Virus record (IMG/VR): IMGVR_UViG_3300020475_000051
Coordinates: 1-37,422 of that record
Length of the DNA: 37,422 nucleotides
Origin: a virus
Reading direction: 5' to 3' (one strand)
The notes under the pieces were generated by a model, which had not been told where the DNA came from, ran no database searches, and worked only from the letters and a program-made list of their open reading frames with translations. Both the position numbers and the translations under genes were made by a program. Positions 1 to 7,671 of the stretch are shown one piece after another. How positions within the stretch are numbered: the first letter of the stretch is position 1; the number at the start of each line of letters is the position of its first letter.

Positions 1-75
1 ATGTAGTTGTTACTGCACCTGGTGGAAAGATAATGCCACATGAACACCAGATACCACAACCTAGTTGGACTAATC
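1..75. other. Left-edge remainder, no gene assigned
   Basis: This is the 75 bases downstream of the last minus-strand gene. A minus-strand ATG at 41 opens a frame that runs off the window (about 13 codons, beginning MWHYLSTRC), but it has no visible Shine-Dalgarno sequence. I cannot say whether it is the start of the next gene. No terminator is visible here. Confidence 0.3.
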
Positions 76-960
76 CTACTTCTTCACAGCCTTCTTCAGA
101 GTCTGAATTGCCTGATTCCTATCCCTCTGAGCAGCCTGACGTTCCTGAAGAGACAAAACAGGTTCCTTCTTCCCCAGTATCGTTTTTACCTTGGTTACGA
201 CCTTCTTCACAACAGGTTTCACAACCTTCAGGAGCAGATCAGCTAGGGGCTTGGCAAGTAGGGCAGATGAAGTTGCAACCAGAGCAATAGTAGCAGTAGT
301 AGATACAATAGGAACTGATGGGAGGTATTGTTCTGTAAAGGACAGTTCCTCCCATTCTGTTATGCATTCTTTTTTATCTGGACTTAGTTTATATCCCACA
401 ACCTTCTCTGTACCTGCCTGATTCAGGTCTCCAATCCTCCTTGCATTGGGTGGAGGACATTCTACATCTTCAGCAGTTTTTCCTGGTGTATCAGGTGGTG
501 AAGGGGCATCTGGTATCTCAGGTGCAGGTGGTTCTCCAGTATCAATACCCTCAGGTGCTTCTTCTGAATCTGTATATACTGTCTGCCAAGTTAGTCCTCT
601 ATAATCATACTCTGCTGGTTCATAGTATGGAGCACCAGCATCGCATAATACTGTATTACCTTTAGGGTCATCATCGACCAACATCTTATTTCTATTCTTT
701 GGATTCTTTGCGTTCTCCTTGTGTACCTTAACACAACCAGGCATATTAACTATAGGAGTTCCTACATTCATAGTAACAGGAACAGTTATAGGTAATGCTT
801 GAGGAGGTTCAACAATCCATACTCTAGCATCAGCAATATTTCCCACACCAATATAATTTACAGATGATCTAATTGGTTGTATTAATTTTATACCAGTACC
901 ATTAACCTGAATAAAAGGTATACCCTCACCACCAACAACAGGGATATTAGGTATCGTCAT
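76..960 (-). CDS. Unknown protein, likely virion-associated, with Pro-rich linker and hydrophobic segment
   Basis: This 294-aa protein is not recognised. The N-terminal ~100 residues look beta-rich (a Gly/Val/Ile/Pro pattern). A Pro/Glu/Asp-rich linker follows at about residues 130-165. A hydrophobic Ala/Leu/Val stretch lies at about 220-245, followed by a strongly basic Lys-rich tail with a predicted helical end. Such a mix of linker, hydrophobic segment and basic tail could suit a virion or membrane-contacting protein, but this is inference. The ATG overlaps the TGA of the 99-aa gene upstream (ATGA), so the two are probably translated together. It ends in TAG at 76-78. A plus-strand open frame over the same bases is treated as a shadow. 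Confidence 0.75.
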   Translation of the reverse strand: MTIPNIPVVGGEGIPFIQVNGTGIKLIQPIRSSVNYIGVGNIADARVWIVEPPQALPITVPVTMNVGTPIVNMPGCVKVHKENAKNPKNRNKMLVDDDPKGNTVLCDAGAPYYEPAEYDYRGLTWQTVYTDSEEAPEGIDTGEPPAPEIPDAPSPPDTPGKTAEDVECPPPNARRIGDLNQAGTEKVVGYKLSPDKKECITEWEELSFTEQYLPSVPIVSTTATIALVATSSALLAKPLADLLLKVVKPVVKKVVTKVKTILGKKEPVLSLQERQAAQRDRNQAIQTLKKAVKK

Positions 961-1256
961 GACACTTTAACCTTCCATTGAGAATTAGGATCTAGTTTCT
1001 CCATATAATTAAACCCACTACCTTCAGGGTAAACATATTGTCCCTCATCATCAAACATACCTGAAGTATCTGCTATCCTTGACTCCTTTGATGGATACTT
1101 GGGGTAAGGTCTCAACCCTGCTCTCATCTCATTACCCTTTCTTCTTCTAATTTGATTACCAGACTCAGCTATATTATCTTTATCCAACCAAGCAGTGCCT
1201 AGCATCTCCTTGATCATCTCCTGAGTGTAACCGTTAGGATGCATTAGTCCTTCCAA
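957..1256 (-). CDS. Small unknown protein, paralogue of the partial gene at the right edge
   Basis: This 99-aa protein has no recognised domain. The central part, from PYPKYPSKES through the acidic FDDEGQYVYPEGSGF segment (residues ~51-83), is almost identical to the C-terminal part of the truncated gene at 37259-37422. The final residues differ (MEKLDPNSQWKVKVS here). The N-terminus (MEGLMHPNGYTQEMIKEML) is probably helical. Its start overlaps the end of the 70-aa membrane protein gene by 13 bases, and its stop overlaps the next ATG. The neighbours suggest a role in a small accessory or virion-related cluster, but no function can be assigned. Confidence 0.75.
   Translation of the reverse strand: MEGLMHPNGYTQEMIKEMLGTAWLDKDNIAESGNQIRRRKGNEMRAGLRPYPKYPSKESRIADTSGMFDDEGQYVYPEGSGFNYMEKLDPNSQWKVKVS
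1015..1067. repeat. Direct repeat copy A (53 bp exact, within a longer near-identical block)
   Basis: The 53 bases here are identical to 37326-37378. Similarity continues with scattered changes on both sides, covering about 110 bases in total, and both copies lie in minus-strand coding sequence in the same frame. The repeat is the shared core of two paralogous genes rather than a terminal repeat. Confidence 0.9.
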
Positions 1257-1456
1257 CCACCAGCTTTTAACCAGTTATTATAGTGTGGGTTATCCCAGTT
1301 GTCACTAATCTCATAGGATGGAATAACAACCTCTTGGATGTATCTCCTATTCTCTTCAACAAGTGATACCTTGGCATCTATTTGAGCACCCCACCATACA
1401 GCAGCACCTACCTGTGCTGCTAAGAATGTCAGTAATGGAATTGGTAAATTTTTCAT
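1244..1456 (-). CDS. Small single-pass membrane protein, unknown
   Basis: This 70-aa protein has one hydrophobic segment at residues ~4-24 (LPIPLLTFLAAQVGAAVWW) preceded by a Lys. It is followed by a charged stretch (about 27-45, possibly coiled coil) and a Trp/Asn/Tyr-rich C-terminus. The layout is that of an N-terminally anchored or signal-anchored protein. A spanin-like or other envelope role is possible but nothing specific supports it. The start overlaps the end of the 119-aa gene by 4 bases (ATGA), indicating coupled translation. The gene is not recognised. Confidence 0.75.
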   Translation of the reverse strand: MKNLPIPLLTFLAAQVGAAVWWGAQIDAKVSLVEENRRYIQEVVIPSYEISDNWDNPHYNNWLKAGGWKD

Positions 1457-1812
1457 TTTTTCTTCGCTCTTTTTTTAATGTTCATTAATTTTTTCTTTGC
1501 AGGAGGAGGTGCGTCATCATATCTATAGTTGGATGTTGGATTATTAATCAAGGGATCCGTTTCAATAATCTCTGCAAGATTATCGCTTAGATTGAATACA
1601 CGTTGTTCACTAGCATCAGAGTTACTACCCTGAAACTCATCCATTCTACTCTCCTTTTCTTCCTGTGATACATCATCTACTGTGTAGCGATCCCACATCT
1701 TTCCACCGTAGCCACACGTGCCACGCTTCTCCCTCTTTTCACAAAGACGACAGTATTTTTCACCCGTCTTCTTCTTTGCGGGAGGACACTTAAATTCGGA
1801 AAGTTTCTTCAT
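1453..1812 (-). CDS. Unknown basic protein with Cys cluster
   Basis: This 119-aa protein begins with a Lys- and Cys-rich segment containing KYCRLCEKREKRGTCGYG (residues ~19-36). Together with Cys9 this could bind a metal ion, although the spacing does not match a classical zinc ribbon. The middle is acidic and polar, and the C-terminus is very basic (PPPAKKKLMNIKKRAKKK). It could be a small nucleic-acid-binding or core protein. The ATG overlaps the TAA of the NMNAT-like gene and the stop overlaps the next gene, so it sits inside a tight operon. No homologue is recognised. Confidence 0.7.
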   Translation of the reverse strand: MKKLSEFKCPPAKKKTGEKYCRLCEKREKRGTCGYGGKMWDRYTVDDVSQEEKESRMDEFQGSNSDASEQRVFNLSDNLAEIIETDPLINNPTSNYRYDDAPPPAKKKLMNIKKRAKKK

Positions 1813-2378
1813 TTAAAATTAGCAGGTAAGTTGCTCTTAATTTCCTTCATCAACCTCATACATTCTCCATCGCTTAATGCTTTAGGAATGCCTTGACGAA
1901 AGGCAGCAAAGTCTTCAGCAAATGCTGCACGTCTCATCTTAGTACCAGAGATAGCAAACGTATCACCGTCTGCATCACGATTACCAGAGGAAACAATGTC
2001 TAATTTTCTGAAGTAATAGTCCTTGCCATTATATTTATGAATCCACGCAAATGCAGAAACACGATCTGACCCAACAACTAGTGTTGCATCCTCATAACCT
2101 GCTGCTTGTATGTCCTGTAAGCATTCTATCACAGATTTTTGAGCACCGACGATGTTCTTAGCATAGCTAGGGAACATTTTTTTCATCCACTTGACTTTAT
2201 TGTCTGGTAACAGTGGATTTTTACCACTTTTATCTTGCGACTTTGATGTGTAGATCCTCCAGTCACATTTAGAAGCTGCTGTTTTGACCCCTTTTATGTT
2301 CTCCCCGTGTCCTGTGGTGGGTGGTTGGAACCTACCAAAGGTAAAGAAGCAACAATCGTATAGTTTTTCTAACGCCAT
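1809..2378 (-). CDS. Cytidylyltransferase-fold nucleotidyltransferase, NMN adenylyltransferase-like
   Basis: This 189-aa protein belongs to the HxGH nucleotidyltransferase superfamily. The N-terminal strand and loop read FGRFQPPTTGH (residues ~14-24), corresponding to the family's GRFQPxHxGH nucleotide-binding signature with TxGH in place of HxGH. The second signature, ISGTKMR (~143-149), matches the family's ISGTxxR. Both are seen in NadM-type nicotinamide mononucleotide adenylyltransferases, which make NAD from NMN and ATP. The substrate cannot be fixed from sequence, so NMN adenylylation is the best guess. It overlaps the ligase-like gene upstream by 10 bases, so the two are likely co-expressed. 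The missing first His should be considered when judging activity. Confidence 0.8.
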   Translation of the reverse strand: MALEKLYDCCFFTFGRFQPPTTGHGENIKGVKTAASKCDWRIYTSKSQDKSGKNPLLPDNKVKWMKKMFPSYAKNIVGAQKSVIECLQDIQAAGYEDATLVVGSDRVSAFAWIHKYNGKDYYFRKLDIVSSGNRDADGDTFAISGTKMRRAAFAEDFAAFRQGIPKALSDGECMRLMKEIKSNLPANFK

Positions 2379-3577
2379 TGCTTCTGAATAGTAAAGTTGT
2401 TGTATGCAAACTCAAGACGGTTAACCAGTTTGATCATATCACCATCTTGATGTAGTACATAACCCTCAGGTGTAGTAACCTTATATCCCTTCTCAGTTTC
2501 TACGTAAGTTCTAAATCTTTCTAGGTGATCTAGCTTGTCTATAATAAATTGCTTAACATCTTGGATCTCTTTATAGAGTTTCAACAACTGAGTAAAATTA
2601 GATTCGTTCTTGTCTAGGTACACTTCACTATCAAATACCAACTTACGCTTAACTGCAAGTGTCTTGGGAGTCTTGATCTTAGCAAGTTCCTTCTTCATCT
2701 TCACGTGATAGAACTCTATCAAGTTATCAAGTGCTTGACGTGGATTACCTATAGCTACACCTTGACGTACCTGACTATTAAAGAACTGCTTGAGATAACT
2801 AGCAACGTGCCACTTAGCTTCACCAGTTGTTCCAATGTTTTCCACAATATTATCGAGGAATTCCCCACAGTTTCCACAGAGGTGATCTATCCGTTGAATA
2901 TATTGCTCGAAAGTGGTACATTCTTGAGCCGTAAGGGTCACTTCATTGATAGGAGTGTCGTTAGATATGACTGCTACTTCACTAGCACGTGAGAATGTCT
3001 TAATAGGAGCACCAGCCATTGCTTGCATCTCTCCAAAAGTAGTACCACTGTAATGCGTATGGAATACTACACCAATCTTTGATTGCTTGACCTCTTTACC
3101 TATGTCGTGTTCCTGAGGTATTCCGTACGTAATAGTATTGGGTCTAAACGTATATAATTTCTCACCATCTACAGTCTCAGTCTTTAAAGTACTGTCTGTG
3201 TATAGTAAATCTCCTTGTACAACTCCTCTAATGTTCAACTTACTGAAGTAACGTAGAGAATACTTTAACTTCTCTGCTAGATCTCCCTCATAATATACAT
3301 CAACATCCTCTTCTGTGTAGCAAACCTTAGGTGCAGTCTTAGCAAAGACAGACTTAGTACCTACAAAGAACATACCACTGTTAGGATCAGTACCACATAC
3401 TACAGATGGTGCACCATCCCACTTGGTTTGTAAGAATCCTTTCGCACCAGCAGTCTTACCAAGCATCTTATATAATTCTTTCAGGAAAGCAACAGACGCA
3501 GCACAACCATCAGAACCATAGTTCAACATTTCATCTTCTAAGTGTTCAAGGTGTTTGAGTTGCTTTACATTAGCCAT
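2369..3577 (-). CDS. Ligase-like covalent nucleotidyltransferase (predicted from motifs)
   Basis: This protein is 402 aa from the chosen start (MANVKQLKH, ATG at 3577). An in-frame ATG at 3604 would add nine residues but overlaps the upstream gene more. The segment LQTKWDGAPSVV carries KxDG (Lys about residue 52), the motif I signature of DNA/RNA ligases and mRNA capping enzymes, where Lys accepts the nucleotide. IRGVVQGDLLYT at ~115-126 fits motif III. PEGYVLHQD followed by IKLV near the C-terminus resembles motifs IV and V. Between them lies an unusually long, mainly helical insert of about 150 residues. The motif match is mine; the substrate (DNA, RNA or other) is unknown. The operon partner downstream is the NMNAT-like gene. 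Confidence 0.7.
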   Translation of the reverse strand: MANVKQLKHLEHLEDEMLNYGSDGCAASVAFLKELYKMLGKTAGAKGFLQTKWDGAPSVVCGTDPNSGMFFVGTKSVFAKTAPKVCYTEEDVDVYYEGDLAEKLKYSLRYFSKLNIRGVVQGDLLYTDSTLKTETVDGEKLYTFRPNTITYGIPQEHDIGKEVKQSKIGVVFHTHYSGTTFGEMQAMAGAPIKTFSRASEVAVISNDTPINEVTLTAQECTTFEQYIQRIDHLCGNCGEFLDNIVENIGTTGEAKWHVASYLKQFFNSQVRQGVAIGNPRQALDNLIEFYHVKMKKELAKIKTPKTLAVKRKLVFDSEVYLDKNESNFTQLLKLYKEIQDVKQFIIDKLDHLERFRTYVETEKGYKVTTPEGYVLHQDGDMIKLVNRLEFAYNNFTIQKQWR

Positions 3578-4757
3578 TATCGTGTGCGTCCTCCTCTGCG
3601 TCACCTGGAAATTTGGTCATAATGCTTTCACCTTTCATCTTATATCCTGACTGTAGCTTGTCTGGATACACACGATCTGGATCTGCTTTACTTCCCTTAT
3701 CAGATGTGTTTCTGATGTTAAAAGCCATATCCAATAATGGTGTTGTTAAGTTTATATTAACACGTTTTGCCCCTCCTGTGTTACCACCGTATGCCACTTT
3801 GACACCTGACGCAACGGAGGCAGCATTTAGAAATCTTTCATCAATTTCTAGATGATGTATGTGGCCACCGTGTAGATGGACATAATGATATCCCCAACCA
3901 AGAGATCCTTTAATCAATTCCTTAAGTAAGTTACGGTCATAGCTAGGAGCATTATCAATCTCGTGGAAGTTACGGTTACCTGCTTGGAAGTTATTAAAGG
4001 TTTCGCAAAGTAGATCTTGCTTTAGACCGAATGTTTTAATCAATGCTAGACCTGCTTCAGTGGTAATACTACCTGCTTTAACTTGATCTACAGGGAACAC
4101 GTTGGTCTTAAGACCTAAGTTAGATAGGTTTGTGGTACCACTTGTCTTTAGTGACAGATATGTATTCCTTTCTTGCTCCCCCTTACACTGTGTCACCAGT
4201 GTTACGTCAGTAACAGTTGCACCAATATTATATCCTTTAGTTGGTGAAGCACCACCTATCTGCCAATGACCATTAACAATTTTCATTGGTCTTTTCTTGT
4301 TCTCAGCACCTTCAGGTACTACTCTCAATGCTGTACACTTCTCCAAACCATAATGATCTACAAGACCAAAGATAAAATTTCTATACTTATTACTCTTTAG
4401 ATCATCTGGATTCTCAATCCAATCATTGAGTAAGTTCTCCATCTCTCTTTCAAAGAGACCACCTTGGTTTGCTGCTCCTCTATTTCCTCTACTACCATTA
4501 CCAAAGTCAGGTTGTAAATTTTTAATCTTCAACTGATTTTTAATTTCTCTGATCGTAAAAGTTCCTACTAGCTGTCTGCTAATCTTACATACACTTTTAT
4601 TACTTGGATCAAATGCAATAGGATCTGGTAGTATGTTTCCATACCTCTCTGTTAATACATTAAACAACCTAAGGGCTTCAGAAGCACGGGTTTGATCCAT
4701 ATGCTTGACTGCTTTACCTGCTTCTTCAAATGTTTTTGGTATTACATTGTATGCCAT
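3570..4757 (-). CDS. Unknown protein, possibly restriction-endonuclease-fold
   Basis: This 395-aa protein is not recognised. It has a helical N-terminus, then a Gly/Asn/Arg-rich loop (~87-100), then GLFEREMENLL (100-110), an Asp at 184 and YLSLKTSG (200-207). The order Glu in a helix, Asp, then xxK on a strand is reminiscent of the PD-(D/E)xK nuclease core with Ser in place of the usual acidic residue. This is a weak, motif-only argument. The C-terminal third is beta-rich (VKVAYGGNTGG, INLTTPLL, FNIRN). Its stop overlaps the start of the ligase-like gene by 8 bases. A late-promoter-like TCTAAATA lies only 6 bases before the ATG. Confidence 0.7.
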   Translation of the reverse strand: MAYNVIPKTFEEAGKAVKHMDQTRASEALRLFNVLTERYGNILPDPIAFDPSNKSVCKISRQLVGTFTIREIKNQLKIKNLQPDFGNGSRGNRGAANQGGLFEREMENLLNDWIENPDDLKSNKYRNFIFGLVDHYGLEKCTALRVVPEGAENKKRPMKIVNGHWQIGGASPTKGYNIGATVTDVTLVTQCKGEQERNTYLSLKTSGTTNLSNLGLKTNVFPVDQVKAGSITTEAGLALIKTFGLKQDLLCETFNNFQAGNRNFHEIDNAPSYDRNLLKELIKGSLGWGYHYVHLHGGHIHHLEIDERFLNAASVASGVKVAYGGNTGGAKRVNINLTTPLLDMAFNIRNTSDKGSKADPDRVYPDKLQSGYKMKGESIMTKFPGDAEEDAHDNG

Positions 4758-4762
4758 ACCAG

Positions 4763-4770
4763 TATTTAGA
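4763..4770 (-). promoter_or_regulatory. Possible late promoter (TCTAAATA) next to the ATG
   Basis: The minus strand reads TCTAAATA, matching the NNTAAATA form seen before the structural genes. It sits only 5 bases from the ATG at 4757, so a transcript starting from it would be leaderless or start inside the gene. That makes it weaker than the others. Confidence 0.3.
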
Positions 4771-4773
4771 GTA

Positions 4774-5079
4774 TTATTCTTCTATATCATACTCGATAAC
4801 TATCTTTTTACTTTTTCTTCCGACACTATTTGAAGTGTCCACTCGCTCAACACTACCACCTAGTTCAGCAGCAATACATAAGATCTCAGCAATCAGTTCT
4901 CCTTTGTCTACTGAATTAAAAGTATCTGCTATTTCTTCTTCAGGTCTTGGAATGTCGCAGTCCTTATAATCCTCAACACATTCTGTTTCACACTCTTTAT
5001 CGTTTGGAGGACAATCGGTAGTGCACTCCATAAGTTGATCAGTACAATCTAACTCTTCCTCCTTAGGTCTAAGTTTCAT
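4774..5079 (-). CDS. Small acidic Cys-rich protein, unknown
   Basis: This 101-aa protein is strongly acidic. The first half carries a run of cysteines: DCTDQLMECTTDCPPNDKEC, then ECVEDYKDC (Cys at about residues 11, 18, 22, 29, 33 and 40). The spacing suggests CxxxC pairs that could form disulfides or bind metal. The second half contains a helix (IAEILCIAAELGG) and a short basic stretch (GRKSKK) before an acidic end. It starts in an ATGA overlap with the oxygenase-like gene. No family is recognised, and no signal peptide is visible, so disulfides would have to form in the cytoplasm or after lysis. Confidence 0.65.
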   Translation of the reverse strand: MKLRPKEEELDCTDQLMECTTDCPPNDKECETECVEDYKDCDIPRPEEEIADTFNSVDKGELIAEILCIAAELGGSVERVDTSNSVGRKSKKIVIEYDIEE

Positions 5080-5888
5080 TTGAATACAGGAATAGGAACT
5101 AACTTGGTGTTAAAGAAATCTTTTGATCTCTCGAACACTGGATAGAATTGACATAAACCCTTCTCAGAGTGACATTGCTCTAGGGGCAACCAGTTAAGGT
5201 CATCTATAATATCATACCCTATACTAACACGGATTCCCTCATATGGCAAGGGCTTTACAGCGTGCATTAACGGACCTGGACCGATATACTGTAGTCCTTG
5301 CTTGTTAGGGATGACATATGGATACTCTTCAGCATCTAGTGGATGTTTAGTACGATCTTCTAGATCAAGGTATGCCAAAGTCTGTTCATCTCTCTCCTTA
5401 AAATCTCTTGGTATATCACTAGCAAACACAGTTTCTGTAGGTTTATCACTCAAGTGAATGAAACCGTGATACCTACAGTAGCTATGATTATGCCACCCCA
5501 AAGACATCTTACCCAACTCCTCATACTTATGTGCATTCATCCAAGCGTGTATCCACAATGGTTTAGTTTCTAATCCTGGATAGGATCTAATATTTTTAAA
5601 TACTTGGTTCCACAAATAAAAAAATTCTGGCATAGTGGATGAAAGTGTGATAATGTTATAAGCGTTCTTGCTCATAGACATATCCCATTCATCCCTACTA
5701 CCAGACATAGAAGACTCTGCTAATGGTTCAATATTTGATTTCCAGAGTCCGTAACAAGTACGTGCTTCAGTCAGTATTTCTTTCCAAAGCACATCAACAT
5801 CATATATCTTTACCAGATCCAATAAGTTATCACAATCATATGAAACTAGTCTTTGGGTACTCTCGTGCGATTCCCAATCTCCACTCAT
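5076..5888 (-). CDS. 2-oxoglutarate/Fe(II) oxygenase-like protein, long paralogue
   Basis: This 270-aa protein is predicted to have a jelly-roll fold like the putative 2OG-Fe(II) oxygenases common in marine phages. WHNHSYCRYHGFIHLSD (132-148) resembles the strand that begins the metal-binding site. MHAVKP followed by GIRVSIGYDI near residues 208-226 resembles the distal His and the Arg that binds 2-oxoglutarate. The exact HxD ligand is not obvious (HNH rather than HxD), so activity is uncertain. It shares order and wording of these blocks with the shorter protein at 15254-15820. It carries an extra ~30-residue insert (residues ~157-189) and a longer C-terminus. It is coupled to MazG upstream (ATGA overlap). 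Confidence 0.65.
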   Translation of the reverse strand: MSGDWESHESTQRLVSYDCDNLLDLVKIYDVDVLWKEILTEARTCYGLWKSNIEPLAESSMSGSRDEWDMSMSKNAYNIITLSSTMPEFFYLWNQVFKNIRSYPGLETKPLWIHAWMNAHKYEELGKMSLGWHNHSYCRYHGFIHLSDKPTETVFASDIPRDFKERDEQTLAYLDLEDRTKHPLDAEEYPYVIPNKQGLQYIGPGPLMHAVKPLPYEGIRVSIGYDIIDDLNWLPLEQCHSEKGLCQFYPVFERSKDFFNTKLVPIPVFK

Positions 5889-6298
5889 AAATCACCTGCT
5901 TGTCTATTCTCAGATCGAGTGACCTCAAATGTTCCAGTAGGATATCTAGCTAGAAGTTTTGCCATATTCTGTGCAACAACTTTATCAAAATCAAATCCTA
6001 ATGCTATACAAGCTTGACTGTAGTACCAGAACACATCACCTAGTTCACGAAGTAAATGTGTTTTAGTGTCACCAGTTAATACCTTTCCTTGGAAAGTAAT
6101 CTTCTTCACAATCTCTGCGAACTCACCACCTTCAGCACTAAGACCAATAGCAGCAGTCAAGAGACGTGCAATATCTACACCCTCTTTGTCTAGCTCCAGA
6201 ATTCTATGGATGAACTCTTGATTGTTCTTCGATGGTTGACTTGTGGTACCATCCACAAATTCCATATACTGATTGATGTCTACTTTAGTTTCGGTCAT
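5885..6298 (-). CDS. mazG: MazG-like nucleotide pyrophosphohydrolase
   Basis: This 137-aa protein has the helical MazG/all-alpha NTP pyrophosphatase pattern. LSAEGGEFAEIVKK (about residues 53-66) supplies the ExxE-type metal-binding Glu residues, and LRELGDVFWYYSQACIALG (~84-102) supplies the second acidic pair. The family hydrolyses (d)NTPs to monophosphates. Cyanophage MazG proteins have been proposed to alter host nucleotide or ppGpp pools, but substrates differ between studies. The length suits a single-domain phage MazG. It overlaps gp41 upstream and the oxygenase-like gene downstream by 4 bases each, which ties it to the replication operon. Confidence 0.88.
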   Translation of the reverse strand: MTETKVDINQYMEFVDGTTSQPSKNNQEFIHRILELDKEGVDIARLLTAAIGLSAEGGEFAEIVKKITFQGKVLTGDTKTHLLRELGDVFWYYSQACIALGFDFDKVVAQNMAKLLARYPTGTFEVTRSENRQAGDL

Positions 6299-7671
6299 AC
6301 TACAAAGTCTGCAAATTTAGATGAAGATTTTTTATCAAAGTCAGGGGTGAAGTCGATGTCTTTAGCTTCTGCTTCAGCATCCTTACCTTGCTCTACATCA
6401 TACAGCTTCATCTTCGCTCTGTCAATACCTATAACAAATCTTCTATACATTGTAGGATCATTGTACCTGTTCTTTAACTGCTTGACCATTATTTGATTCT
6501 GGGCTTCAAGTTCTTCAGAAGATATAAGAGCAAACATAAAGTCAGCAGTAGCAGGTAACCCGAAGGATTCAGAAGTGTCAGTAAGATCAACGTCAGTAGA
6601 ACCAAAGCCAGAACGAGTGGTCTGTGTCGCTGAGATAATCGGGAGATTGAACTCGACGGCGAGACCACGAAGTTCTTCTGCAATCGCTTTAACATAAGTA
6701 TAGGAATTAACAATAGCACCTTTGTATCTGGAACTAGCACAGATGTTAAGGTAGTCGATGAATATGATGTCAGGTACGAATGACTTCTTCAAGGATAGTT
6801 CATTCATCAATGACCTGAAGTGACCTGAGTGTGCAGATGCAGTAGGATACTCTTTAATGATAAGTTTACCCTGTGTCTTACGTGACAGATCTGCTACCTT
6901 AGATTCAAAGATCATCCTAGGTAGCTCTGGTATGTCCTTTATATTAACGTTGAGAAGGTTAGCATCAATACGTTCTGCTATCTTTTCTTCTGCCATCTCA
7001 AGGGTAATATACAAGACATTCTTGCCTTGCGATAAACAAGCTGCTGCTACGTGACACATAAAGAGTGACTTACCAACACCTGTACCAGCTAGAGCAACGT
7101 TGAGTGTTTTGTTTGGTATTCCACCCTTGGTAATCTTATTGAAATATTCGAGATCAAACGGAGTTTTCTCTTCGTCTGTTGTGTAGAAATCAAATCTTTC
7201 TTGGTAGTCTTCCAAATAATCGTGACCAATATGGTCATCAAAAGATACCGATAAAGCTTCTTTGAGAATGTCAGGAATTGCATCCCGACTCTTCTTCTCA
7301 TCTTTACCATCTGCTAGCTTGATAGACTCCATCAAAGCTATGTAAATAGCACGATCTTTACACCACTTCTCAGTAGCATCGAATAACCAATCCTGTGTCG
7401 GATCCTCTATATCTTGGAAAGAATCACAGACACTTCTGACTTGACCATAAGTCTCATCAGAAACATCCGACCGTCCTTCGACTTCAATGAGTATAACCTC
7501 CGTGGTCGGGAGACGGTCATACTTAGAAGCGAACTTTTGGATCTCTTCGTAAATGACCTTTTCGTGTAGTTCTTCATAGTAATCGGATTTTATAAAGGGA
7601 AGTACCTTACGATAGTAATCTTCAGATCTGAAGAGACTACGTAGGATAGTCCTCTCAATACGTTCATTCAT
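6295..7671 (-). CDS. 41: Replicative DNA helicase, DnaB-type (T4 gp41)
   Basis: This 458-aa hexameric 5'-3' helicase unwinds the fork for gp43. The N-terminal ~150 residues are helical, as in DnaB-like proteins. The RecA-like core carries Walker A AGTGVGKS (~195-202), followed by [20 protein letters not shown], the DnaB family motif with the catalytic Glu. IIFIDYLN (about 305) is Walker B, and [18 protein letters not shown] is the DnaB H4-like loop. The length is close to T4 gp41 (475 aa). It overlaps the uvsX stop by 8 bases. No primase gp61 is found in this window. Its acidic C-terminus ([14 protein letters not shown]) ends at the MazG start. Confidence 0.95.
   Translation of the reverse strand: MNERIERTILRSLFRSEDYYRKVLPFIKSDYYEELHEKVIYEEIQKFASKYDRLPTTEVILIEVEGRSDVSDETYGQVRSVCDSFQDIEDPTQDWLFDATEKWCKDRAIYIALMESIKLADGKDEKKSRDAIPDILKEALSVSFDDHIGHDYLEDYQERFDFYTTDEEKTPFDLEYFNKITKGGIPNKTLNVALAGTGVGKSLFMCHVAAACLSQGKNVLYITLEMAEEKIAERIDANLLNVNIKDIPELPRMIFESKVADLSRKTQGKLIIKEYPTASAHSGHFRSLMNELSLKKSFVPDIIFIDYLNICASSRYKGAIVNSYTYVKAIAEELRGLAVEFNLPIISATQTTRSGFGSTDVDLTDTSESFGLPATADFMFALISSEELEAQNQIMVKQLKNRYNDPTMYRRFVIGIDRAKMKLYDVEQGKDAEAEAKDIDFTPDFDKKSSSKFADFVV

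Noticed and set aside
33-290. Plus-strand Pro/Ser-rich open frame
   Set aside because: It lies opposite the basic, helical end of the 294-aa minus-strand gene, which has better coupling and composition. All other genes are on the minus strand.
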